Positions 27,901-42,500 of a stretch of DNA of 64,000 bases are shown in pieces. The notes below the pieces were generated by a model. It was not told the origin of the DNA and did not search any database. It saw only the letters and a list, made by a program, of their open reading frames with translations. The number at the start of each line of letters is the position of its first letter. Within the stretch, counting starts at the first letter, position 1. This DNA comes from Setophaga petechia (Eukaryota; Chordata; Aves; Passeriformes; Parulidae), in NCBI GenBank assembly GCA_024362935.1, contig JANCRA010000025.1, forward strand, positions 10,814,936 through 10,878,935. Reading direction: 5' to 3'. The position numbers and the translations under genes are program-made.

Positions 27901-30343
27901 CACAGCACAATTTAGGCTGTGAAGGAGATGAGTCTCTTTGACCCTCCTAAACAAGCCCCCTTCTGCCAACAAATAAAGTCAGTCCCACTGTCAAAAATTC
28001 CCACCATCTGCTTTCCATTTTTTTTCTATAATGGAAAAATACATTCTCTGCTATTTTTAAACAGAATCTGTTAGCAGTCCTAATGCCTGTGCTTTCTAAT
28101 AAACATTTTTACCTCAATATATAGATACCACTAAGAAAGTAGGCTTCAGATACATGGAAAATCTACCTCAGGAAACCACAACAGACCCCAAGCTCACTGA
28201 GAGCTAAATCTCACTGAGATGGGAATCTCAGCTTCCCAGTTTCACCATTTAATGAAAATGTTCTAACTTAAAACAAATCTGCTATCCAGAATAAAGGAAA
28301 AAAAAACCCCTAAACTGATAATTTTGATTGAACTGGATTAGGAAGCAACTACAGAGGCAAAGCTGAGCAAATAAGCCTTTTCTAGGCAGGTGGAGTGGAG
28401 GTGGAAGGGACAAATAACATGGTGATACATACTTGAGGGAGCACCTCTTCAGTTTGGATTAATTGCAGGCAGAACATCATGTCTGACCAGGTCTTCAACC
28501 AGATTTCTCCAAGTCCAATAATGATAAGCTTCTATATCTGCTTTAATTGATATGAGCTTTTAGGACAGACTGATAGCAGAGATCTAAAGACAGGAAGTAA
28601 TATAGAGAAGAGGTAAATTTTCTGTTTATGGGTAACAAAATATGTCCTTCTATTTATGGGGGGGAAAAAAAAGTGTTTCTCCTGAAATGAGATTTTTTTT
28701 TCCTTTTATTAAGTTAAATTTAAAAACAACTTTTTTTTTTTACACCATGAAGGAAAGATCTATTAAAAAAAAAACCCCTTTTTTGGACATTTTTCATGGG
28801 AAATGCCATGTTCTATTTCTATGTAACAAATATGTTAGAGAGGTAGCAGCACATGTGGTTATAAAAAATGGCACAGAAACACACTAACTCATCGTGCTAT
28901 TTCCGTATTTGTACATGAATTTATGTATTGCAAAGAAGGGACTGAATAAGTTCCATTTTAACTTTTTTTTTTCACTTAACTCCTTCTTTATTTCTGAACT
29001 ACATGCTTTAAAGTTAACACATCATCATGTGGATGAATGTCTAAAAACTGTCTTGTGAAATGTCTGGAATTAATACTGTATCTGTGTAGTGAATTTACCA
29101 GTACTCGCATTAATAGAAAAGTTAGGATGTTAAAGAAACAGATAAAAAGACAAAAGTAATATGGCAGTTTGGAAAATGAGCTCAAAATGCTTAGACCTGC
29201 AGGTCTTGTTAGATCCATGACAAAAACAGAAACTGTAAAATCTCTGCCTTAATGTCTGCTGCAAGTCCACTCACAGGATCTATACACACATTATAAAAAT
29301 AGTTCATTTACTGAGTGTTTTGATTCATCTGTAGTAGTGGGAAAAGGCAATGACACATGGCTTACTCCAGCATCTCTATGTGGGGCTCCCATTAAAATGT
29401 GAGAGTGGATAGGTTTGATCCCTAAACAAAGGGCAACCCTTGTGCTCCCTTACTGCTGTGGGGCCACAATCCTGTCATCAGATCTGTACAGACAGAGTGT
29501 CCCCCTGGAGTCACACAGCACTGCACCTGCACAGACCCGAATGTGGGCTCAGGAGTGCAGCCAGGGCCCACAGCAAGGACTTCTGCACACCTGGGTCTGG
29601 GGAGGATGGATGCTTTAGTTCCATTTCATAAATCACAACAACTACAATTCAGGGAAGATTCACAAAATCTGGCTGTGCTGATGGAAAAAGGGGTTCACTT
29701 TAGTGCCTTTCACCTCTGTTTAAAACACCTGGCCTACACAAAGTGAGCAACAAGCACAGCTATTGCAGACGAAGCCATCGCCTGGTTTTTATTCCAGAGT
29801 TGCTCCCCACATGGAGACAATTCTGGAATTGAAGTATTTTTGATCCAGAATAATTATGTTGCTAGTAATGTGGGCAATCTATTCCATGGTAACTGAAGTA
29901 CAGCAGGACAGCCCTTCCAGAAGAACTGAGATGGTTCCACACCCCCACAGACACTCGCCGTAGCCTAGGCCGTAAGGAACACGTAGAGACAGATCTGAAT
30001 GCCAGCTCAAAACAGTGGGAGTCTTCCCAGTGACTTCAGTGGGCTTTGGCAGAGGCACCATGTAAAGGAAATTGCTTAATTCCTGTGTATTTTTAAAAAG
30101 GATTCTAAAAAAAGCCCCCCAATCACATAAAACTGAGCCGCAAGCCTGCAGGCGTTCAGACACGAGCGCGTTTGTACAACTGCTCCCGGTGTGTGAGCAG
30201 CACAGCTCTGCACCAAGAGCTGACACAACAAACCATTAACCCCTGGCTTTCCCACTGACAGCCAGTCCAAAACTCCCAAAGCTTGTTTAAACATGAGCTG
30301 CACCTTGCTTTAACCTATTATCCTCTTATATAACTTGAATAAA

Positions 30344-30367
30344 ATATGAATTCATATGAATATTCAT
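30344..30367. other. Overlapping perfect palindromes, POU-like
   Basis: ATATGAATTCATAT (14 bp, 30344-30357) overlaps by two bases with ATGAATATTCAT (12 bp, 30356-30367); both are perfect palindromes. ATGAATATTCAT fits the general shape of a POU-domain dimer (MORE-type) site. A further ATATGAATT occurs at about 30374. Function is unknown. Confidence 0.45.
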
Positions 30368-33060
30368 AATCAATATGAATTAACAGTGTGAACTGAGAAT
30401 ATCAAGGTGAGAAGCACAGCAATCAACTCCTTAAAAAAAAAAACAAAACCCCAAACAAAAAATGCTCCATATCATGTTTTGTATTTCCTGAGGGATGTAT
30501 TTTGGATTGTTTAAGCTTCAGCATCAGTGATGGTTTTTGTTTTTTTTTTTTAAGGATAAAATCTTTCCATCTAAAAATTCTAACCAGATGTGAATTTCAG
30601 ACTTCCAAATTTGGGAATGTTCAGATCAAGAACTGTTGTTCTAGTCTTTTAGCTATAATCATCACTGTAAACACTGAAGTTTTTGATTATTTCACCCTCA
30701 AGTTGTGAAGATGTTCGACTTATATTTGGCCAAAATTAAGTTCAGGTCCAGAAAATTTCAGTAGACATTTACAGGACCCACAGAACCTTAGATCACAGAA
30801 GTTTTATACAATTCTGGTAATCTGTTTATGAAAGTTTAACAAAATTTTGGATGCAAATCTCATGTATGGCAATTACCTGGGTGAGCTAAGAGTAAGTTTC
30901 GAAATTGGTACATGTGCCTCCCTTTGATTTGCATCACAAATTGTAGGTTTCTAAGGGGGAGAGGTATCTTCCTCTCTTTCTTTAGCTGGGCTCTATTACT
31001 CTACCTTCTGAGATATTGCAGAGATGAGCAATCCCTTTCTGAACCAGCAGTTCTGTCTGCCCTGTGCACCTCCCAAAACAAAAGAGAAAAAAGAGAAAAT
31101 ATTCCTTGTGTTGTGGCTCTAGCTTTCTACTAACCATTTAATAAATTTAATTCAACCTTTTATTAAATCATTTAGCCATTTAAAAAATCATTATGCAGAT
31201 GTTATTTAGGTAAATCTTAACCCTTCTGGCTAAGGGATTAGATGTTAACTCAATGCCTACTAATTTGGTAGCACCTTTATGGCAGTGACCAGTTTTTGTT
31301 CTCATTCCATACAGTTGCTCTTTTTAGGCATCTTTAGACATCAATTCATTCCCTTCAATCCTTTACAGAATTTGCTTTTCTGTGAAAACAAAGTTATTTG
31401 CATGTTCCAAACATCAAAGACAGCATCAGTCTATTGTTGCTACTGGCTTGTGCCTATGATCTGTGGTGTAAGATGTCTGAGGATTATTGAATGCTGTACA
31501 AGACAACAGAGGAGTATTTTTTAAATTAGATTTTTTCCTTAAATGCAGGGATTACTGAGGCACAGGCAAGGAGTCACCCATAAAAAAATTCAGCTGTCTC
31601 TGGGATTGGACAAAAGAAAAAAGAAAATCTACTCCAGACTAACTCTTCAGACAGCCTACAGTAGTCTCTAATTTTAGAAAGTAACATTACTTAAAATGTA
31701 GCAAGCAACAATACATATTGCATATAAAATTATTTTATATATATACAATCTATATTGCACTTAATGCAGCATATTACAATATCACAATATCATAATGCAT
31801 TTTGATCCCTAATTTATGAGCTGGAATTTACGTCAGTGGCAATTACTAATGGAAACTCCCATTGGTTCTAATCAGAGTGGATTAAGTCCTGATGCTAAGG
31901 TTGCAACACTCACAAAAATCCTGGATCTATAGATGGAAAGAAACAAAAGTATATAAAATCCTGGGATATGATCCTGAAATTTGTTCTCTCATAAACAATC
32001 TCACTGAGAAAATCCAACCCAGATGAAAGTTCTGAATCATATCCTTCCAAAATTAGTGGCAAAGGCCCCAGAATGATCAACATGCCCAGAGGGATATAGT
32101 GAACTGAGGCTGGTCTTGGGAGGAGAAAAATGAATGGTGTCTCATGTGATACAAGAGGAGAATGCAGCAGCAAATCGAGTTGCAATGCTTTCTAGGCACT
32201 GTAATCCCACAACCTTGCAAACAGCTCCTGAGCTGAGATCCTGAAAAAGGTAATTTTCTTGAGATACACAAATTGCTGCTCTTAAAAGAGGGAAGTTGGC
32301 TGTCAGACCTTGGGGTTCATTAAAGCAGCTTCCAGGGCTGACACAAGCCTGCCTGTTAGCACAATCATGAAGCATTTTTTGCCAGAATAATTGCAAAGAT
32401 TGAAAATCTCTTTGAAGACAGACAAGCAGATGCACTGCAGCAGTCACTGCTCGTTTGGGCTGGGGTTTGGTGCTGGTTTAGACTGGTGCTTGTTTTTAAA
32501 CAGAGGTTCTACACTGCTTAAGCACTCAGTGCTTGATTAACATGGGTCATTACACTGCTGCAATAAAGTGTTTGCTTGGTGACCCTGTGCTGTCTCTGTG
32601 TGATTGTTCTGAGCTCACCTGGACGTTCAGGAGTTTCTTCTCAAGCCAACTGCATCCAAGAGCCACCAGTCAAACAAGCTTGTTTCCATCTCCTTGCAAC
32701 CCAACTACTACCACTTCCTCACTGCTCAGATGACTCTTTGCTCCACCTTCTGCATCCTTAATGATAAGACAGGTTCTACAGGCCAGATGTTGACACCAGC
32801 TGTGTCCTGGCTGGCAGCTTGGGTGATCCCAGTGGGTTGGCATGAGTGGGCACAGCCCTGCAGCCTGGATTCAGAGAGAAGCACTGTTTATGATGCTCTG
32901 AAAAGAGGAAATGGCAAGGGAGCTATTGCCTTGCATATCATTAAGCATATGCCTAAATGTTTTGTTGAACAGGTGCCCAAAGCACCAGGTTAAAGCAAAA
33001 CAGGCTGCTATTCCCATATTAGGACTGTAGGTGCAACATAAGCTGCTCTCTTCCCACCCC

Positions 33061-33135
33061 TGCTCGTCCCTGCCTCAGTTTCCCCATTAGAAAACCAGGA
33101 AACTCCTCTGATTTGCTTAGTAAAGCCTTTGGAAA
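33061..33135 (+). mobile_element. Possible MIR-like remnant
   Basis: CTGCCTCAGTTTCCCCATTA matches the sense MIR segment TGCCTCAGTTTCCTCATCTG. The following bases, to TAGTAAAGCCTTTGGAAAC, faintly resemble its continuation (TGTAAAGCGCTTAGAAC). Confidence 0.4.
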
Positions 33136-34270
33136 CAACAGCTAGAACACAAAACAAAATGTTTCCTTGCTCCACCAAGGACCCAAGGCCTGGTTACCAC
33201 TCACTCACAGTAATCTTGCAGGTAAAGAGTTGAACTGTTTTCAGGAAGGACATTCTACAAGCTGGAGGAAGAGCACAAACACCACTGCATCAGTGATGAA
33301 CCACACATGTCACAGACCTGCAACAGAACACCCAGCCATCTCCTCCAGGGGCAGAGCATGTCACAAGGCATGATCTGAGCTGTTCCTCAAATCACCTCCA
33401 TAATTTTTCTAAGGGTTGCACGTACACTACTGACACGTGCAGATTTATCAGCCTTCCCCAGGTCTGACTGACATTAACACAGCTGTGTGAGCAGAATGTG
33501 CTGTGACTCAACCATACCAGCAAAACTGCACTCACACTGGAAGAATTTGTTTCATGAGTGGACAGCAGTGATTTTTTACAGCAGTAACACTTTGCTATGC
33601 AGCAACACTTATCCTCAGACCACTCTGTCAATACTCTCCGCCTGCTATTCTTGTCCATGGAAAGCACTGATACAGCTTCAAAAAGATTTCTCTTCCTTTC
33701 TCTGGCCTGCACTCCCACACTTTCAGGAAGCTCTTTGAGCCTACCAACCTCTCAGTTTCTGATCTGTTATTCCTATACACACACAGAGTCCTCAGCAACT
33801 CAGCAACTCAGCTTCAAACCACACAAGGCAAAAAATCCACAACCACCACAGGAGTACACAAAAACACACAGCACCACAACTAGAAATGTAAGTGGTGAGC
33901 AGGACACAGTTCCAAGAAATGCAGAGCAAGGTGCATTTGTTCTCACCGCTAAGTGGATATAAAGCACCAGCAAAATTCCTCCAGGGTCCCCCAGGGAAAG
34001 AAAACTCTTCCAGGAACTGATCCCCTTGCCCTTTCTCAAAGCATTTAAGAACCTGCAGCTCTTCACAGGGATACCCCAAAGGCAGGCAAGATGCTCAAAG
34101 GGAGCTCGTGTTCTCTCTCGACACTTCAACAACCTTTATGTAAAGCTTCTGAGTGAAGCTCAAATTGGCACCTAACTTCCAAAGGAAACCTTGTATCACC
34201 AGTAAAACATGCAGGAACACTCTTTGGGAGTAATGGGAGAGGAAAGAAGTGACCAGTGAAGAGTTGGAGA

Positions 34271-34324
34271 TTATTATTATTATTTACAGGACTGAAAACC
34301 TCCCACACACATACACACACACAC
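34271..34324 (+). repeat. (TTA)n and (AC)n microsatellites
   Basis: A short TTA run (34271-34283) is followed, after about 20 bp, by an AC repeat (34304-34324) with one AT interruption. Confidence 0.85.
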
Positions 34325-35371
34325 CTTTCTTGTCTGCTGTACTGGTCCTCAGCGAAAATTGCACAATAACATTGCTTGAGCTGATCTAATTCAAGGATGG
34401 ATACAGCAAAAACAACTCACAGAAACTTAAGTAAGCCCAGCAGGGGCAGCTCTAAAATCTTCTGTGTATCAGCTCAAATAACCTAAGAGGAATATAGGAA
34501 CAGCTGCTGCAGCCTGGAAAATTGCCTGATCTCAGACAAGGTGGCAAACATGGATTGTTCCAGCCTAGGAAAGGAAAAGGAAGGGAATAAGGCCTGGGAG
34601 CTGCCTGTCAGGTCCACACCAGCAGAGATACAGAAGAGTGGCAGGACTCAGAGAAACAGGGAGGGCAATGCATGGACGTTCAGCAGGGTGACTGTGGAAG
34701 ATACATTTCTAAATCAAGGATTTCTAATCTTACATAATTTGTTTTCACCATTTCCCCTGCCTTTCTCCCCACAAAAAATGAAAATCTCACTTCTGTATAT
34801 TTAGCTCTATCTACTAATTACAATGTCCCAAGAACTAATGGTTATCTATTTATAGGGAAGGGTTAAGCTATGGGTTCTTTCCTTTGCAAAATTAAACTCA
34901 ACAAAAACATTCAGTATCCAACCTTTTCACTGTCTGATACCCACTGAGTCCCTGCTGAACAAGTCTACAGCACTACCTGTCTGCACTCCTGCCTTGGCAC
35001 CTCTTTGTACTGTGTCAAGTGTTCAGCAAGGAGCAGCAGAATAAAGAGGAAATCACACCTCTGAGATGGGACAAGGCACAAAACCAAGAGAGACAACCAA
35101 TCTAAACAAACCTGAAAGGGATTTAATAACTGGAGATTTCTTCCAATTGTTACAGTACCCCCAAGGAGATGATAATGAAATAATAGCAAGATGAATAAAA
35201 GACAGATGTCTTCTACAGCAGTCAACCAAACTGAGGTAGATCCTGCACCAGTTTCTTATTTGTCAGAACCCTTCTGAATGTATTTTACTGGGAAGGAGGG
35301 ATACAAACCTTCTTCAGTACATGAGATTATTTAAGTTTTCCAACTTTGCAGGCAGTCCAGAGACTCAGGAG

Positions 35372-35389
35372 AAAAAAAAAAAAAAAAAA
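35372..35389 (+). repeat. A18 homopolymer
   Basis: Eighteen As followed by G and six As. No adjacent SINE or retrocopy was recognised. Confidence 0.9.
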
Positions 35390-36490
35390 GAAAAAAGTAC
35401 CACCAATTCCTATTTCTGCTGCTACTCTGATCATCTCCTATTCATAAATTACCATTATTAGACAACATATTGTCTGTCTATATTTGGAGGGAAAGGTGTT
35501 CTTTCAGTCAGCTTCTTCAAGCTGAGTCAGGAAAAAACAAATTAATTGAGTTTTGAAATGCTGAATCATTCTGCTTTCTATGAGAACACCTCAAAATTAA
35601 AACAATAGTAATTAAACGGACAAGTGCACTTTGCTGTTAATAAATCCCTAGGAATCTACACAACTTCTAAGGGTTTGTTTTCTTGAAACCAAAGGCATTC
35701 TTTTTTCCTCATATTTGAGCTTTCAGAAAATGAATTAGAACTACTGATGTTACCTCTGTGACAACATCTGTCTCTTGTGTCTTAGCTTTCTTTATGACCA
35801 GTGCCACTGACTAATAAGGAGTTTCTCTTTATCAGTTATCACTACAGGTTTCAGCCAAATCCTCTTGAATTCAGTGAAGGCTAGAGATCAGGTCCAATAA
35901 AACACAATTGCCTTACAAACTCTGTGTCACAAAGAATGACATCATTTCTCCTTTAGCTGCAGAATCTTCTTTAGCTTTTCAAGTAACTCTGGAGGGAGGA
36001 GATCTTCTGAAGTCTTCACCACAGCATCATCTAAACTGCTGTAAGCTGGAAGAAACTATTTCATTAAAATTTATACAAATCAAAAACCTTGGTGAAATAC
36101 AGAATTGGTAACTTAGTCAGTCCCATACTGAGCAGATTTCAATATTGATTTTCATTAAATTTTAAGTTCATTATCCTAGCTGTGATTCAGGCCTTCTTTT
36201 GTGCATTAACCAACACAGCAGCACAGTGGCATCCACAGAGTTTTTCAGGAAAGAGTTCACAACAAAAGTTTTATTAGGGGGGGACAAAAAAAAGAAGGGG
36301 TGAACTATCCAAAATCATAACCCAGTGCTATTAAACCCTGAGTCCTACTACCAGTAATTCTGCAGCATTAATCTTCCAGCAGGAGATTAAGACAACATCT
36401 TATTAATTATCTGTATAACAGAAGCACAAGCACTTTCTACCACTCATCTGACTTCATTTTGCTAGGTGTTAACACTTTATGAAGTGGCAA

Positions 36491-36570
36491 TCACATTAAA
36501 TTACTTCAAGGTCACAGACAATACAGTGACAGAGCAGGGGCTGGACTAAAACTTCCTGTACCTCCATAGA
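36491..36570 (-). mobile_element. MIR-like ancient SINE remnant
   Basis: TTAAATTACTTCAAGGTCAC, then AGTGACAGAGCAGGGGCTGG and ACTTCCTGTACCTCC follow the reverse complement of the MIR core (TTAAGTAACTTGCCCAAGGT, GTGGCAGAGCCGGGATT, CAGGTCTC). It carries many substitutions and the edges are unclear. Confidence 0.5.
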
Positions 36571-39500
36571 GTGACCTTAACTTGAGCCTACCCTCCCTGT
36601 CCAGGATAATGGGTCAATGCACCAGGCTGGTATATTTTATAACCATGTTACAAGGCCAGCACAGAAGATATAAGAAATGTAAAACAAGATCTGTGAGCTG
36701 GCCTAGTTTTCTATCCAAAGGCTGTCACAGATACCTTGCACACCAAACTGGGCACATACACCGAGTTCCCAGGAAAGCTGTGGTAAGCACAGCTCAAGGA
36801 CTGAACGTATCAGTGCCATGTTTGCACACTTTGAGGACATCACTTCAAGAGGTAATTGAAACTCTGAAATGCCCTCTAGATTAGGCACCTGGGACAAGCC
36901 TCCTGCCCTGACCCAGAGAGGCTTCACACTTTGCTGCATGGTTAAACAGGTCCAGACTGTCAGCACCAGTGGTACAACACAGACAAATCTGCAATGAATG
37001 TGGGGAGGTTTGGCTTTCAGTGTTCTCAGTCTATCTCAGAAAGCTCAATACATGTAAGTACCTCTTTTTATTAATGCAATTAAACTGAAACAGCTCAGAC
37101 GTGGGGTGCTCAAACACAGAGCAAGCCACAATATGATTGGGAGGCTGCAGGTGACAGTGGCAGAGGCTCACACTGATACCACAAGGCTCATTCAGACCTC
37201 CAGGAAACAGCTCTACCCTTCACTCTCCAGCAGCAAACCATGCTGCTTCAGATGCCCGGTGTATTTTTGTTTTAAATCAGAGATGGTGTCTCAGCAAAAG
37301 AATCACCAAGTTTTCCTGAACCCCTGACCACTTTTCCTATATTTAATCTACTTAGCCTGAAGGGACAGCATTTGTAAAGAAAGTAGGTGTGAATCCTTAA
37401 AAGCTTCAGTTCTGATGTCATGTAACACAGATCCAGCCAAGGTTTATTCAATAGAGTTATAGAGTTTCATCAATGCTTTAATCACACATCTGTTGGCACC
37501 ACCACCAAAAAAAACCATGCCCTGCCCTCCCCATGTTCCCAGCTGCTTGTTCCCACCAGGCTGTGCCTTGCACTAGCACAAGCTGTCCATTTTCACCCAG
37601 ACCTGCTGCCCTGACATGCACACATCCACCACAACATTTGTGCCAGCCCACGGCAGAAGAAAGGGGAAGGGTGGAACAAGATCTCTCAGGGTGCCACCAT
37701 CTTACCTTAAGAGCTTCATCAAACTTTAACCTCAGTGAAATAATTGGTGCACTTTTGTAGTGCCTTTAAATAATGGTTAAAAATTTATGGAGAAGTGATC
37801 AACCCAAAGCTGGATATGAGCAAATACTCCTTCAGAGACACTGTTGGGGCAGGTGAGGATGGTGTGACTGTTGTACGCTGTATAATTCAGGAATTGCCAG
37901 AGTCAACCTAGAACAAAGACCCAGAACCCCTGCTGAAGTTTCAATTTTCACATGCCTCACCATATTTTGAGCAAGACTCTTCTTTTCATCATGGTCAAAG
38001 ATCCTCGCCTCTTATGAGTAAGAGGAAAAACAAGAGAAGGCCAGTCACTAGTTAAACAAACATCCCAGCACAAATGACTTGTGCCTGGAAAAATGTTTGG
38101 GTTTCAGGGTTTCTTAACAAGCCCAGAGCCAGAATAATTAACAATGAACACCAGTGAGACCTGAGATGAGAAATGGAGGGAAGGCAGGCAATGGACCTGG
38201 CCACATGAGCCTGCTATGTTCACACACTGATATCTGCATACTGCCTTCTCATTTTATAGGCAGATGCTGTGCAACCCAGCAGCAATGGGAAATCAGACAG
38301 TCTGAGATTATCCTTTCATCTGACACACAGTTAAAAAGTCAAAGTTAAAGTACTTCCCATTAGCAGTCTAAATCAGTCCAAGCTTAGGACCGTATTGCCA
38401 TATAAATTACCAAATCCTCACCCTTTTTTTTTTCCAGCTGGAAGGACAAGATCAGATAGAAAACTTCTGCTTTCTAAAACAAGTCTTATCATTTACCTCC
38501 TATTTCAAGTGACTTGAAAAACAAACACTTCAGTCTCCCAGGGTGGTGTTTTCCCAGTATCCTCACCACCACCCCTTTTAAGGGCTGCGGTTTCAAAAGT
38601 ATGAAGGGTGAGGTAAAACTTGAGGTACAAACCTGAAGAAAAATTCAGCATGACTGTGCAGGGCTATCCATTTGTAATGGTGAGAAAGGGGTGGGCTGAG
38701 CACTAGAAAAGGCAGGCATGGTAAAACTGAGCCCTGCTTCACCAGCCTAAAGTGAGTTCTGCATTAAAGAGTGCACCACTAACTGCTCATCTGTCACTGA
38801 TGGCACTCCAGCACCATGAACCCAACAATGCCCAAAGCCTGAGTGGGAAATTCAGGAGCTAAGTAGTTGGATGCAAGTGAGATAAAATGAAAGATTTATC
38901 TATGAAACCTGGTAAATAATACAGCCTTTGGTCATGTTACTGCTGTGCTTGCACAGTGGATTAGGAAAATGCCTGTCCAGACTTTGCATGGGATACACAG
39001 ACATACTTCCATTTGCTTTTGTATGGAATAATAAAATTAACTTCCTTGTGTTTAACACTGGAAAAACAGAATTTCTTCAGCTATTAGCATCTTTTGGGAC
39101 TTTTTGCTTCTGTTTTAATATGTTGGTAGCAGGTGTAATGTCTTTAGACAATGAGGAGGCTCTGTAGCCAGCACCTAGAGCAGCAAAGGAAGGTCCCCAG
39201 AGGTGACTCCAGGCTGCTGCAGTGGGACAGGACCTCAGGAGAATCAGAGGTGAGCAAGTTGTGCTTCACAGGCATCACAACTCATTACCTGGAGCCAGGC
39301 AATGATGCACCACGTGAGAGCAGGCTGTTATAGTGGGTATGCCTTCCTGCTCTAGGACACCATTCCAAATCAGGGGTTTTGTGAAGGGCACAGAAGCATC
39401 TGCAGGTTGAGCTTTTTCCTTTTTAGCCAGCTCCCTTCTCTAGTTCCAACTGCCCACTAACTGCACTAGCACAGGACAAGCAGCATTTGAGAAATAGCTC

Positions 39501-42500
39501 AACTTGCACTCAAGGAAAACATTTGGGGTACACACAGTCCCACAAGAAGGTCTTGTCTGCTGGCTTGATCATTTTTTAACAGTAATGTGTAGAAAAATGA
39601 AGTCCAGGCACTCAGGAAACAATACTTCCTTCTCAATTTTCCCAGGTTTTGGGAATTTGAAGAGTCAGGGGCTGAAAGGTAAAAAGATTGAACTATCAAA
39701 TCAAGATAGTCACTCCATGCAGGTTTCAGGCATGCCAACTGAATAAATCAATGGAAGTGCTGGAGTTGTCCCTGGATTGTATCACACCTGTTCATGAGGC
39801 ACAGTCATGTGGTTACATGTTTGTGCCATCTGAAGAAAGTTCCTTGTAAGGAACTGTGTTCACTTATCAGACATGAGAAGAGGTGTGCCTGACACAGCAC
39901 ACAGCATTTGAATTATCTAACAATCTAATTATTTTTTCCACCCTCTGCCAGCCAAATCTTGAGAAAAGCCTCGAGAAATAAAATAGGTCAAGGCACTTTA
40001 TGCCAATAAATAGCATCACAGCCCAAGAGGAGTGTCAAGGATAGGAAAATCCTGAGGAATTTTCCCAAACAAAATTCATTTCATAGTCTGAAGAACATTC
40101 CTCTCATGAATTTCAGATGGTCAGGCTACCTCTGCTAAGGAAATAGCACAACAAGATCAAGAAACAGAGCAGAAGGTCTGATTCACATGAGAGGTTTTCC
40201 TGTTATTTTTCCACTTGTCAGAGGCATCTGTACAGAGTCAAGCACCAAATATGAAAGTCCTAAATTAAAATGGAAAAACACAGTAGTCCTGGTTAGCTCA
40301 AAGGTCTGTCTAAGCTAATACCACATTTCCAGCAACACCCAACAGGAAATGCTCAGGGTAAGAGCACAAGGAATAAACTATCTGTGGCACACACCCACAG
40401 AAATCCACAGGTTAGGGGCCTTCTGAGCCAAGGACCACAGCTGTTCTCTTTGCAGTGAATGGTCCTGGATAAATCTGTGTAGAACTGTCTTCTGAAAACA
40501 ATTGCCTGCTTGGCCCTACATTACACCTGCTGGCAGCAAGATTTGGAACCTCATTGCATGTTGTTTGAAAACACACTTCCCACTCTCCTAAACTGCCAGG
40601 TGCTTCCACCTGATCCTCCCATACAATGAGAAATAACCCTCTGCAATTCAGCTTCTCCCTGCCTCTGCCTCTCATGACTAAAGCAAATGATTTTTATTAT
40701 TTTTTTTATGATTTCCACAGGAGTCTGCAATGGATCTTGCTGCTCATCATAGCAAACTCTTCATCCTCACTTCTAATTTCTTCAGTTTCAAGCCCACCCT
40801 ACTTCTTTGGTTCTTGTTTTCCTTCCTACAACTACCTCCAATCCCACAGCTTGGAGTGGGTGTACAGGAATACAGATATCACATCTTTCTTTGGTTCAAA
40901 CAGCTCCCTCTCTACACATGTGTGGAGAGCCTCCTCATGCTTCACCTTGCAGCAGTGCCATAGAAAACCTTGAAATTTCTGTGTGTCTGGCTGTGAGGGT
41001 GAATGGGCTGAGAGCAGCACAGCCTGGGAAATTCACTGGAAATCAAGAGAGAAGCTCCAGCCCTGAAGTGCAGAACTGCCCACCTGGGCTCTTACCATCA
41101 GTATGTGGCTACAAAAACTTGCAGCTGAGCAGTGTGTTAGAACTTTCAAGACTATGGTAAGTTTTCTCAGAAAATCCACAGGGACAAATTCTGAACAAAA
41201 ATGTCTATTTTTCAAGTAAATGTATTTATTTCCAGAAGCATAGATACCAACTAAACCATGTTTGGTTTTTTTAGCAAGTAATTTGATTAAAAGTATTTTG
41301 AGGAACAGTCAGTGAAAACTGGCTCTGTTTCTCAGGTGTTCTGTAGAGAGCAACCCAAAAATAGTACTTTCTCCATCCCCAAAAACTATCACACTAGCCA
41401 ACTCTACTAATGAAATCCCTTAATTTATTTTGGGGTTTGCTGTTTTTTTCCCTCTTTAGAAGATAGAGATTTAAATATGCATAGACTCACTGTAATGTTT
41501 AAACACAAATATGCTCTAAACCTCACTCCAGGCCAGCATTCAGTGTCCTTTGCAGGCAAATCATGGCAGGGGCTACACCTTCCTCACTGCTGTGCCAACC
41601 ATCTGCCAACAACCTGGGTCTACCCATGCTCATCTTTTAATTGAGGCTAAGAAAATGACAGAACCTCTGCTGTTACTTGGGAAAAGACTTTCTCTCCTTC
41701 AACAAAAGGGAGGCTGAAGCCTACAGAGCTGAGCAAGTATTTTTCATATGACAGGGTGCTCTGTGGACCAGTGATGGGAAACAGGGAATTATGAAACCCC
41801 AGTCTAGACTGAAAGAAAACAGACCTCTCTTTCATCAGGATTTAGGTTCACCTTCTAACTCCACCTGTTGAAGCAATGGTGACATCAGCCTTCACCTCCT
41901 GGTGACATGCAGCAGGACCATGAGGTTGTCACCCCAAGCAGGAAGAGCCAGCAGGAGTGAAGGAGCAGCACAGCATCACCTGCCCAGCCAGCAGGGAGGG
42001 GGGATCCTGGCAGGCTGCAGGCAAAGGGCCTGGGGACACCCCTGTGGTGAGGCACAGGGTCACTGTGCTGCAGCCCAGGGGCACCAAGGGACTCCAGGAA
42101 GCCACACTGCTGCCATCTGTGAGGCAGGACAACCCTGGCTCCATCCCTCATGGGGAGTGACAACACAACATGGAGCTAAAGGAGACTTTTGGGTATCACA
42201 CACCTACTACAGGACATGAGCTAAAATCTGATTCTTCTGAGCCTTTCCTCCCCAAGAACTCTACTGCCATAAGGGTTTTGGGTGATTTGGAGCCACCAGC
42301 CTGTTCTGCAGCTACCACGGCTCCCCTACTTGTTTGCAAAGCCAAACCTGGATGCCAAACTGCAGGAATCTCTCACATCAGCTGATTTCCATTGCTGCAG
42401 CACTCTGTGGCTGAAGAAGATGGAGCTCACCACTAAAGCATTAAATGAAAACACAGTATAGAGGGTAACATTCAGAAGAAAGAAAAAGATTCTTTTTCCT

